Assembly (NCBI RefSeq): GCF_938020365.1
Contig: NZ_CALIIB010000107.1
Coordinates: 1 to 64,000 of the forward strand
DNA: 64,000 nucleotides
From: an uncultured Streptococcus sp.
GTDB lineage: Bacteria; Bacillota; Bacilli; Lactobacillales; Streptococcaceae
Reading direction: 5' to 3'
Each line of letters opens with the position of its first letter. Position 1 is the first letter of the stretch. Below the pieces are notes generated by a model that did no database searches, had not been told where the DNA came from, and saw only the letters and a program-made list of their open reading frames with translations. This document shows positions 29,077 to 35,669 of the stretch, piece after piece. Position numbers and translations under genes: made by a program.

Positions 29077-29275
29077 GTACTTTCACCCCTTCAAAGTCAT
29101 TTTCCATACGGAGATCAGCCGCTTCAGCGAATGGATCTGCAATCTTTGGAGCTAGGACAATCACATTATCAACGCCCTTGTAAACGACCATTTCTTGACC
29201 TTCCGGGACATCAAGCGCCTTAGGAATGGTCACAGTCAGAGAGTTCCCAACTTTACGGGTTTTTACTGTATTCAT
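29060..29275 (-). CDS. MazE/PemI-type antitoxin (AbrB fold)
   Basis: A 71-residue AbrB/SpoVT-like protein: MNTVKTRKVGNSLTVTIPKAL is the swapped-hairpin DNA-binding motif, and the acidic C-terminus would bind the toxin. The start is the ATG at 29275, after GGAGAAAAGAA; sequence upstream of it is not family-like. It precedes and overlaps the toxin gene. Confidence 0.88.
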   Translation of the reverse strand: MNTVKTRKVGNSLTVTIPKALDVPEGQEMVVYKGVDNVIVLAPKIADPFAEAADLRMENDFEGVKVLDSEI

Positions 29276-29293
29276 TTCTTTTCTCCTTTGTTT

Positions 29294-29312
29294 GTATATA
29301 TAAAGTATATAC
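29294..29312 (-). promoter_or_regulatory. Operator and promoter of the MazEF-type pair
   Basis: GTATATA-N5-TATATAC is a perfect dyad 18 bases before the antitoxin start. On the minus strand it overlaps a TATACT -10 box with a weak TTGCTT -35 17 bases upstream, the usual autoregulation arrangement. Confidence 0.6.
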
Positions 29313-29408
29313 CGAAAAAGAGAGAAAAGCAAGCAAAAAGCCAGCCTTGCGACTGACTCCTTGGTATAGATTTAATAGATTTATTATACCACAAGAGGAG
29401 GCCAAAGC

Positions 29409-29843
29409 GTGACACCAGAGCAAGTAAAAGCAAAGTTAGAAGGTATTAGATGGTTAGATAAAGAGATTCAGAGTTTGCAGTTAGAACTTCAGTATTTAGA
29501 TCAAGGTTTATTTAAAAAATCAACTCTGACACAAACCAAAGTCCAGACTAGTAGAGTGAACAATACAGAGAATGAACTTGTCTATGTTTTGAAGTTGAAA
29601 GAAGATATACAAAACAGACTCTCCAATCTAATCAATGAACGTTTAGAAACTTCTAAACTCATTGACAAGCTGAGCGATCCTCTTGAAAGGTCAGTATTGC
29701 GGATGTTCTATGTCAATCACTTGGAAATATGGAATATCGAAGACAAGATAGAAAAGTCAAAAACTACAATTTACAGGATAAAGAGTTCAGGAATAAAGAA
29801 GCTTGCTAAGCTCATGGATGATAGAGCTTCTAAACTTACTTAG
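29409..29843 (+). CDS. ArpU/DUF1492-like phage transcription regulator
   Basis: 144 residues. The N-terminal half is coiled and the C-terminal part is a sigma-region-4-like HTH (SDPLERSVLRMFYVNHLEIWNIEDKI...SKTTIYRIKSSGIKKLAKLM, read in pieces). In streptococcal phages such proteins occur just before the packaging genes and are thought to activate late transcription. Start is GTG, 7 bases after AGGAGG. Confidence 0.75.
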   Translation: MTPEQVKAKLEGIRWLDKEIQSLQLELQYLDQGLFKKSTLTQTKVQTSRVNNTENELVYVLKLKEDIQNRLSNLINERLETSKLIDKLSDPLERSVLRMFYVNHLEIWNIEDKIEKSKTTIYRIKSSGIKKLAKLMDDRASKLT

Positions 29844-29875
29844 CAAAGCAGCTGCTTCCGCTGCTTGCCTTTTGG
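29843..29875 (+). terminator. Probable terminator after the ArpU-like gene
   Basis: GCAAAGCAGC...GCTGCTTGC stem followed by CTTTT. Confidence 0.5.
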
Positions 29876-30296
29876 CCAAATGCTTCAGGCTATCACTTAT
29901 ACTGTTCAACATTCGGAAACTACCCCTATTTTTTGAACGGGGCTATATTGTTTCGGTTTTAAAGGACGCGGCCTTTTCCGTGCGAAAAATTCCCTTTTTG
30001 AAACTTTAAAGCCATAATATAAACATGATAAGACCAACCTTTCAAGCTAGTCTAACAGCTACAATACTACCCCTTTCTGCTTCAGAGTTGATTCATAAGG
30101 TGCGTTACCCCCCGCCCCTATGTGGTGGATAAGAGAGCCGCAACAAACTCTCGTCTTACATCACGCGCCATTTTTTCAAATTTTTAGGTAGGGGGGTAGA
30201 ACCTAAAAAACATTGATAATACAAGATTTTTAGTCTCGTTATACATAAAAGCGCTCCTGTTTTAGGACTTGTTTCACCGCTAATATCGCCTTTTAG
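29876..30296. other. Gene-free stretch with GC-rich and inverted-repeat segments
   Basis: No gene is supported here. The stretch has AAGAGAG...CTCTCGTCTT (about 30129-30158), TTTAGGT-N10-AACCTAAA (30183-30208) around a run of six G, and a C-rich GTTACCCCCCGCCCC segment near 30104-30119, all in an AT-rich setting. In related phages the packaging start follows the ArpU-like gene, so this could hold a cos or pac remnant; this is speculation. Confidence 0.35.
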
Positions 30297-30325
30297 TTGA
30301 ATACGTGTAACACGTATGATATAAT
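30297..30325 (+). promoter_or_regulatory. hicAB promoter with operator in the spacer
   Basis: TTGAAT (30297-30302), 17 bases, TATAAT (30320-30325). The perfect dyad ATACGTG-TAA-CACGTAT (30301-30317) fills the spacer, so a bound repressor (HicB) would block RNA polymerase. Confidence 0.8.
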
Positions 30326-30350
30326 TATCTTGTCAGGAGGTAAAAGCGCT

Positions 30351-30533
30351 ATGCCTATGACACAAAAAGAAATGGTTAAGTTACTGACTGCCCACGGTTG
30401 GATAAAGACCAAAGGCGGCAAGGGGTCGCACGTTAAGCTTGAAAAAGCTGGAGAGCGACCTATAACCATTCCCCACGGTGAGATTAACAAATACACCGAA
30501 AGGGGTATCAAAAAGCAAGCAGGGCTGTTATAG
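30351..30533 (+). CDS. hicA: HicA-family toxin
   Basis: A 60-residue double-stranded-RNA-binding-fold mRNA interferase: MTQKEMVKLLTAHGWIKTKG, the catalytic-histidine segment GGKGSHVKLEK and ITIPHGEINKYTERGIKKQAGL are all present. AGGAGG lies 10 bases before the ATG. hicB follows after 37 bases. Confidence 0.9.
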   Translation: MPMTQKEMVKLLTAHGWIKTKGGKGSHVKLEKAGERPITIPHGEINKYTERGIKKQAGLL

Positions 30534-30570
30534 TGACAGCCTACCGCTTGTTTTCTTTTGGAGGTAAACT

Positions 30571-31023
30571 ATGCTTGTCACTTATCCAGCTTTATTTTAT
30601 TATGATGATACAGATGGAGCTAATGCTCCTTACTTTGTCACTTTCCCAGACTTTGAGCATTCAGCAACCCAAGGTGAGGATATGGCAGACGCTATGGCAA
30701 TGGCTAGCGATTGGTTAGGTATTAACCTAGCGGACTATATCGAGAATGGGCGAGATATTCCCACTCCTAGCCCTATTAACACCTTATCTTTAGCTGATAA
30801 TAATCCTTTTCGCGATGATGAGGGTATAACACTGACTTATGACCCCAGCAAATCCTTTGTCTCAATGGTTATGGTTGACGTTGCCGAGTATCTAGGCAGC
30901 CAAGAGCCTGTAAAGAAAACACTCACTATCCCACGTTGGGCAGATAATCTAGGGCGTGAATTAGGTTTGAACTTCTCACAGACCCTAACAGACGCTATTG
31001 CTGATAAAAAAATCCATGCTTAA
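30571..31023 (+). CDS. hicB: HicB-family antitoxin
   Basis: 150 residues. The N-terminal HicB domain (YPALFYYDDTDGANAPYFVTFPDFEHSATQGEDMADAMAMASDWLG, read in pieces) binds HicA, and a C-terminal ribbon-helix-helix-like part (TIPRWADNLGRELGLNFSQTLTDAI) would bind the operator upstream of hicA. RBS GGAGG. Confidence 0.9.
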   Translation: MLVTYPALFYYDDTDGANAPYFVTFPDFEHSATQGEDMADAMAMASDWLGINLADYIENGRDIPTPSPINTLSLADNNPFRDDEGITLTYDPSKSFVSMVMVDVAEYLGSQEPVKKTLTIPRWADNLGRELGLNFSQTLTDAIADKKIHA

Positions 31024-31059
31024 TAATTAACTATGATATAATTGACTTATAAACAGAGC

Positions 31060-31120
31060 TTTTCCATCTCCCCTTGAAACAGACTTTTCTGCGGTAGGAG
31101 GTGGGACGGTTCTGTTTTTA
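31060..31120 (+). promoter_or_regulatory. Leader with mutually exclusive stems before the gene at 31140
   Basis: CATCTCC (31065-31071) can pair with GGAGGTG (31098-31104), or AAACAGA (31077-31083) with TCTGTTT (31111-31117); the two overlap as a pseudoknot or alternatives. The second stem is followed by a T-run, like an attenuator. A TATAAT at 31036-31041 could start the transcript. Confidence 0.4.
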
Positions 31121-31139
31121 CCATAAAGGAGTATTTAAC

Positions 31140-31349
31140 ATGGCAAAAGTTAAAGAAAAATGGAACCCAACAATATCCCATATTGTCCCTAAAGGTACCA
31201 AACTAGCAGACGGTACAATATTAGACAAAGAAACAGCCTTAACACAAGAAGAATTTGCTAAAAATCCCCCTGTTATTCCGAAAGGACACTCTTTTTATAA
31301 TATTTGGAATAGAATTCTCAGAGAAAAGATAGAAAAAGACGAATTATAA
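31140..31349 (+). CDS. Small hypothetical protein of the element
   Basis: 69 residues, charged, with TKLADGTILDKETALTQEEFAKNPPVIPKGHSFYNIWN; no membrane segment and no family that I recognise. AAGGAG lies 7 bases before the ATG. Last coding gene of the element before the right end. Confidence 0.65.
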   Translation: MAKVKEKWNPTISHIVPKGTKLADGTILDKETALTQEEFAKNPPVIPKGHSFYNIWNRILREKIEKDEL

Positions 31350-31408
31350 AAATACAGTAGGCTTGCGCGTGATAATCGCGTGAATCAGTATTGTTGACGT
31401 TAACATAA

Positions 31409-31436
31409 TTGATAACCACGCGCTCCATGGTATAAT
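31409..31436 (+). promoter_or_regulatory. Promoter near the right end of the element
   Basis: TTGATA (31409-31414), 16 bases, TATAAT (31431-31436). No well-initiated gene follows before the terminator at 31555, so the product may be a short RNA of about 130 bases. Confidence 0.55.
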
Positions 31437-31494
31437 ATACCTATCAGCAATCAGAAACTAAAGTATGGAAAAGTATGTACATATTTCGTCAGAA

Positions 31495-31522
31495 AACAAA
31501 AAAAGCACCTTGTGGGGTGCTA
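31495..31522 (-). terminator. Leftward terminator inside the right end
   Basis: Minus strand: AGCACC-N6-GGTGCT followed by TTTTTTTGTTTT. It would stop transcripts entering from the acetyltransferase genes. Confidence 0.7.
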
Positions 31523-31554
31523 GTTTCTTGCCTGCTGAACTCATCAAATTTCAC

Positions 31555-31577
31555 GCCCTTTTTGAGGGCTTTTTTTG
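31555..31577 (+). terminator. Rightward terminator inside the right end
   Basis: GCCCT-N5-AGGGC followed by TTTTTTTT. Confidence 0.75.
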
Positions 31578-31597
31578 TTCACCTTTTTGTGGACTCC
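31576..31597. repeat. Direct repeat inside the right end of the element
   Basis: TTGTTCACCTTTTTGTGGACT, same as 18459-18480. It lies about 100 bases inside attR; the left copy lies about 60 bases inside attL. Confidence 0.6.
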
Positions 31598-31698
31598 TGA
31601 AGAATATCAAAGATGAACTAATATTGGTATTCTTGCTGTAAACCGCTATAAACCACTGTAAAGAGACACTAAAGAATATATAAAATCATGGTTTTTCT

Positions 31699-31730
31699 AA
31701 ATTTCTTCAAATGTCATAGTTTTCTCCTTT
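31699..31730. other. Attachment site attR of the integrated element
   Basis: Second copy of the 32-bp att repeat. On the minus strand it reads RBS, ATGACATTTGAAGAAATT and then TAG, the displaced first six codons of the DUF2829 gene. Confidence 0.85.
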
Positions 31731-31779
31731 TGTTTATTAATACTCTTATCAAAATATGCTACTAGCAGTCATAGGTATT

Positions 31780-32238
31780 TTAGACCCTTTTCTCCATCTC
31801 CACAAAGAGATGAATATCACCATTGCTTTCCTGCGGGATGCGCCTCACCACTTCAAAGCCCATGTTGAGATAAAGCTGTTGGGCTCGGTGATTGAAATCA
31901 GCCACGGATAGACTTATGACTCGGGACGCAAAATTTTCCATAATAAAGTCCAGAATTTCCTGCAAAAATACAGCGCCCTGACCTTTTCCGCAGTGCTCCG
32001 GCTTCATCCCCAAACCAAGCTCCAAAGTTCGCTCTCCTTTCTGCTCTAAGCAGAAAAATCCATAGAGTTCTCCTTCACTCAGGACTTGATAATAACGGTC
32101 TCCACGCGCTTCTAGGGATATTATTTCTTCATAATCCTCCAGATCATTTTCCATATCATAAAAGTCATAAGGCGCCTCGTAATGCCAATCATTGGCAATT
32201 TCTAAAGCATGCTGCTGAGTTAATTGTTCGATCTTCAT
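31780..32238 (-). CDS. GNAT-family N-acetyltransferase
   Basis: 152 residues, a GCN5-related fold that would use acetyl-CoA. The acetyl-CoA loop region is GMKPEHCGKGQGAVFLQEIL and the C-terminal strand is VADFNHRAQQLYLNMGFEVVRR. Substrate unknown. It lies 15 bases after a second GNAT gene, and its stop is 60 bases from attR, so before integration it probably led directly into the DUF2829-SDR genes. Confidence 0.85.
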   Translation of the reverse strand: MKIEQLTQQHALEIANDWHYEAPYDFYDMENDLEDYEEIISLEARGDRYYQVLSEGELYGFFCLEQKGERTLELGLGMKPEHCGKGQGAVFLQEILDFIMENFASRVISLSVADFNHRAQQLYLNMGFEVVRRIPQESNGDIHLFVEMEKRV

Positions 32239-32253
32239 CTTCTCCTCTTTTCT

Positions 32254-32679
32254 CTAAAATCCCCAATAAAATCGTTTCTGGTCTTCTTTTTCGCTGCAGC
32301 CAAGACTGCGGTAAAATTCATGGGCTGAAGAGCGAGAAATACCTGAATTAATCCGAATCCCTGTGTAGCCTGCGGCTTTTGCCTCTTCACGCAAAGTTTG
32401 CATCAGCGCTCTGCCATGTCCCTGCCCTTGAAAATCCTGAGCGACGGCCAAAGCCAAGAGATTGAGCAAGGACGGGAAATAGAGACAGTCGTAGCTAGCC
32501 GCATGAGCGTAGCCTATGACCTGATCGTCTTCTTCAACTACCAAAATCAAATGCTGGTCATTCTCTAGCAGCCTCTTCAGTTGAGCCTCCGTCGCTTCCC
32601 TATCAAAGTCATAGCCCAGACACTCAGCATTAAGTCGCTGAATAGCTGCGGCGTCTCTTAGTTTTACCTTACGAATCAT
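32254..32679 (-). CDS. GNAT-family N-acetyltransferase
   Basis: 141 residues with MIRKVKLRDAAAIQRLNAECLG, the acetyl-CoA motif VAQDFQGQGHGRALMQTLREEA and SSAHEFYRSLGCSEKEDQKRF. Related in fold but not closely in sequence to the GNAT downstream. Substrate unknown. Confidence 0.85.
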   Translation of the reverse strand: MIRKVKLRDAAAIQRLNAECLGYDFDREATEAQLKRLLENDQHLILVVEEDDQVIGYAHAASYDCLYFPSLLNLLALAVAQDFQGQGHGRALMQTLREEAKAAGYTGIRINSGISRSSAHEFYRSLGCSEKEDQKRFYWGF

Positions 32680-32742
32680 CTGTCACCTCGTTCTTCTCTT
32701 TATTATAGCAGAAAAGCAGTCTCTTTGACTGCTTTCAATGAA

Positions 32743-33687
32743 CTATTCTCCCATCTGTCCCTTCAACCAAGACTCCGCCTCTTCTAAAGGCTGGTCTGTT
32801 AGGACATCGGGCTGGATTGCCACATTCTCATAAAGCTTGCCCGTACGATCTAGGATACTCGAGGTAGTCAAGAGTAAAACTGCTCCATCATACAGTTGAT
32901 AATAATTATTTCCCGTAGTATAGCTTGCCGTTGGCTGACCAAAAATTTTAACATTTTCAAGTCCCTTAAAAGCTAAAACAGTCATCTCTCCTGAGCTTCC
33001 TGTACGTTCATTGGCAAGGACGGCTATTGGCACTTTCTTTGCTTTCTCATCAGTCTGCTCCAGACCAAGCTGCTTAAGGATATCTGATCGAGAAACCGCG
33101 CTCTTGCTTCCATTTTTATAAACGAATTGAAAGAGGTCTTCATCAGGCAAAAGAGAGGACAGCCCAGCAATCATCGGATACATATTCCCGCCAGTATTGT
33201 CTCTCAAATCCACAAGAACCGCCTGATAGTCATCCTTTTTAAGAGCTGCTGACAGCTTGTTGGCATAAGCTTTCGCTGCCTGTGCGTCACCAGTGAAAGC
33301 AGGAACTTTTACATAGAGAATACCCTCCCGATTCTGCACTTCAGGCTGATTTTTGCTTTCTGGACTGTTTTCAGGATTATCCTGTGGGCTTAAAAAATAA
33401 GAATGCTTCCCGCCAGCCTCTTTGGTTAATTTTTCCAAGACAGGATAGGTGTCTTGATAAGTCTTGGCTGATTCAAGCTTCTCTAAAGCTTTCTTTTTCT
33501 CATTTTCCCAATCTTTATCCGTATAAAGACCAAAATCAAGCTTTTTCACAACCGAGCGAGCGTAGTCCTGCGGACTAGGTGGAAAAAGAAAAATTCCATA
33601 GTCTGGACCAAAGTAGACTAGAAAACCTATTAAAAGAGCAAGCAAAACCAGTACTGTTCCCAAGCAACCTAAAAGAACTTTTTTCAT
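32743..33687 (-). CDS. S41-family (C-terminal processing type) protease, membrane-anchored
   Basis: 314 residues from the ATG at 33687. One N-terminal membrane segment (VLLGCLGTVLVLLALLIGFLVYF) puts the domain outside the cell. The tail-protease core shows LVDLRDNTGGNMYPMIAGL and ANERTGSSGEMTVLAF with the nucleophile serine. There is no PDZ domain of normal size. Its promoter has the shared BceR-like architecture, so it probably belongs to the envelope-stress response. An ATG 22 codons upstream would place non-family residues before the signal anchor. Confidence 0.82.
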   Translation of the reverse strand: MKKVLLGCLGTVLVLLALLIGFLVYFGPDYGIFLFPPSPQDYARSVVKKLDFGLYTDKDWENEKKKALEKLESAKTYQDTYPVLEKLTKEAGGKHSYFLSPQDNPENSPESKNQPEVQNREGILYVKVPAFTGDAQAAKAYANKLSAALKKDDYQAVLVDLRDNTGGNMYPMIAGLSSLLPDEDLFQFVYKNGSKSAVSRSDILKQLGLEQTDEKAKKVPIAVLANERTGSSGEMTVLAFKGLENVKIFGQPTASYTTGNNYYQLYDGAVLLLTTSSILDRTGKLYENVAIQPDVLTDQPLEEAESWLKGQMGE

Positions 33688-33723
33688 AATTGCACAACCT
33701 TTCTTGTGAGGATTCCTGAGCTG

Positions 33724-33800
33724 ATTATAGCAAAATAGAGACACGTTTTCCATGTCTCTATCTTACATTTATCATCGTCAATCTTACATTTTTGTAAGAT
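33724..33800 (-). promoter_or_regulatory. BceR-like promoter of the S41 protease gene
   Basis: Minus strand: perfect dyad ATCTTACA-TTTT-TGTAAGAT (33781-33800), second half-site TGTAAG 21 bases on, then 8 bases, ATGGAA, 18 bases, TATAAT (33724-33729). The spacing is identical in three other promoters of the window. Confidence 0.75.
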
Positions 33801-33824
33801 TATTTTATTTTAATCTACAAAAGC

Positions 33825-34094
33825 TTATTTCCATCTTTCACTCTTGGAAAAGGCAATTATGAGACCAGAACCAGCTAGAACCGCTAAAATAACAAGACAG
33901 ATATTTTTCAGAGGATATAGCCAGTCTTTATTTTCCTCATGCCATCTTGACTTCCAAAGGCCAACATAATCAGCGCTCATATGTTCGGGTTGATTCAGCT
34001 GGATATTGATTACAATAGCTAGTAAGATAAGGGCAAGTAAAGCAAGCGCAATCAGCCAAACTTTCTTCTTTTTCGTTAGGTTAAAATTCTTCAT
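33825..34094 (-). CDS. Small two-segment membrane protein
   Basis: 89 residues with membrane segments VWLIALALLALILLAIVINI and NICLVILAVLAGSGLIIAF joined by an outside loop (QPEHMSADYVGLWKSRWHEE). Family not recognised. It lies between the permease gene and the BceR-like promoter, 42 bases after the permease stop. Confidence 0.75.
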   Translation of the reverse strand: MKNFNLTKKKKVWLIALALLALILLAIVINIQLNQPEHMSADYVGLWKSRWHEENKDWLYPLKNICLVILAVLAGSGLIIAFSKSERWK

Positions 34095-34136
34095 TCTTTT
34101 CTCCTTCTACTTTCTGTTTAAAAGAACTTTTTTATA

Positions 34137-35537
34137 CTACTTTTCTTTCACTTCTATTTCTGAATGACGATAGCCATAGCCAAAGTAAATCAAAATTCCC
34201 AAAAGCAGGGCAATGCCAAAGGCCAACCAAGTGTCCCACGTGTATTGAGTCATAAAGGAAAGGCAGATGACAATGGACAAAATCGGAGTTAGAGGCACCA
34301 GCGGAGTTTTAAACTCTCCTGCCTTGGGCTGCCCCTTTTCCTTCCGCAACTTCAAAATGGCAAAGGCCAGCATAATCAAATAGGCCAACGTACAGATGTT
34401 GAGGAAAGAGGCAATGCTAGCAAGAGGAAAGATACCCGCACAGATAGCCGAGGCAATCCCCACCAAGACAGTAGCATTTTGGGGCACGCGGCTAGTAGCA
34501 GTCAATTCCTTGAAAGACCGCGGTAAAAGTCCATCACGCGCTATGCTGTAAATCATCCGAGACAAGGCATAGGTCATGGAGATACAGACCGTGATCAGGG
34601 TCAAAATAGCCACGATAGAGACATAATTGGCCGCCCAATCCAGCCCAATACTGCGAAGGGAGAAGGCTACTGCATCTGGGACATTTAGCTTGGTATAGTG
34701 GACCAAGCCTGTCAAGACCAAGGTTACTAAGATATAGAGGATGGTCACAATCCCAAGGGAAAGAACAATGCCGCGCGGAACATTTTTTTGAGGCTCTTTG
34801 ATCTCATCCACAGACATAGAAATCGACTCAAAGCCCAGAAAAGCAAAGAACATCAGAGAAGCTCCAGCCATAATCCCCGTCTGACCGCCATAGATCTGAC
34901 CAAAACCGAAAGGTGCAAAGTTGGACCAATTCTCAGGTCGAAGATGGAAAAGCCCAACGAGAATAAAGAGAGCCAAGGCTGAGAATTTGAGGACGACCAA
35001 GGCTGAGTTAAAGCGCAGGGCAGCTTTTGAGTTTAGAAGTACCACGCCTGTCACAAAGACCAAAACCAGAATAGGCAACAAATCCACATAAGTCCCTGCT
35101 TTTGGATTGAATGTGCCATTCAAGGCTGTCGGTAGCTGGATATGAAAGCCGCTCAAAAGCCCTTTCAAGTAAGAACCCCAGCCAGAAGCTACACCTGATA
35201 TAGCTGTCATAAATTCCATAATGGTCAGCCAACCAGCCAGCCAAGCCGGAAATTCTCCTAAAACAGCGTAAATATAGCTGTAAGCTCCGCCATTAGCCGG
35301 AACTCGAGAGGCAAACTCCGCATAAAATAGGGCAGAGATGCTGACACATAGGGCAGAAATCACGATCGACACAATCAGAGCTGGACCAGCATAAGTCGCC
35401 GCACCAATTCCTGTAACCGTGAAAATCCCTGTACCAACCATGGCACCGATCCCTAAAAGAATCAAATCCATCAGTTTCAGGTGCCGCCGCATTCCCGTCC
35501 TGTTTTTACTGGCATCTTTTTTTCGAAAAATATTCAT
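34137..35537 (-). CDS. APC-superfamily amino acid permease (CAT/YfnA-like)
   Basis: 466 residues, about 12 membrane segments. It starts with LKLMDLILLGIGAMVGTGIF, the APC signature, and contains FFAFLGFESISMSVDEIKEPQKNVPRGI, typical of the cationic-amino-acid transporter branch. The ATG at 35537 follows GGGAG. Substrate not determined; branched-chain or basic amino acids are possible. Confidence 0.85.
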   Translation of the reverse strand: MNIFRKKDASKNRTGMRRHLKLMDLILLGIGAMVGTGIFTVTGIGAATYAGPALIVSIVISALCVSISALFYAEFASRVPANGGAYSYIYAVLGEFPAWLAGWLTIMEFMTAISGVASGWGSYLKGLLSGFHIQLPTALNGTFNPKAGTYVDLLPILVLVFVTGVVLLNSKAALRFNSALVVLKFSALALFILVGLFHLRPENWSNFAPFGFGQIYGGQTGIMAGASLMFFAFLGFESISMSVDEIKEPQKNVPRGIVLSLGIVTILYILVTLVLTGLVHYTKLNVPDAVAFSLRSIGLDWAANYVSIVAILTLITVCISMTYALSRMIYSIARDGLLPRSFKELTATSRVPQNATVLVGIASAICAGIFPLASIASFLNICTLAYLIMLAFAILKLRKEKGQPKAGEFKTPLVPLTPILSIVICLSFMTQYTWDTWLAFGIALLLGILIYFGYGYRHSEIEVKEK

Positions 35538-35635
35538 AAAATCTCCCTCCAAAGCATAGATGGTTTATTATATCATAGATTATTGGATTTACCAAAATCT
35601 CTTTTAAAATGCCACTTTATCGTTTGGCAAAGAAA

Positions 35636-35669
35636 TACAAAATAAGAAGCTGGGAAAACCCAACTTCTT
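35636..35669 (-). terminator. Terminator at the end of bceB copy 1
   Basis: Minus strand: AAGAAGTTGGG-TTTT-CCCAGCTTCTT followed by ATTTTG. The stem overlaps the stop codon. Confidence 0.6.

Noticed and set aside
30026..30133. A 35-codon frame starting MIRPTFQASL in the gene-free stretch
   Set aside because: No ribosome binding site and a proline-rich, unlikely end; not supported as a gene.
31465..31640. A ~58-codon plus-strand frame starting MEKYVHISSENKK near the right end of the element
   Set aside because: It has no SD and runs through two terminator hairpins; the promoter before it more likely makes a short RNA.
18366..31730. Complete prophage or conjugative element
   Set aside because: No capsid, portal, tail, terminase, lysis, relaxase or type IV secretion gene is visible in 13.3 kb.
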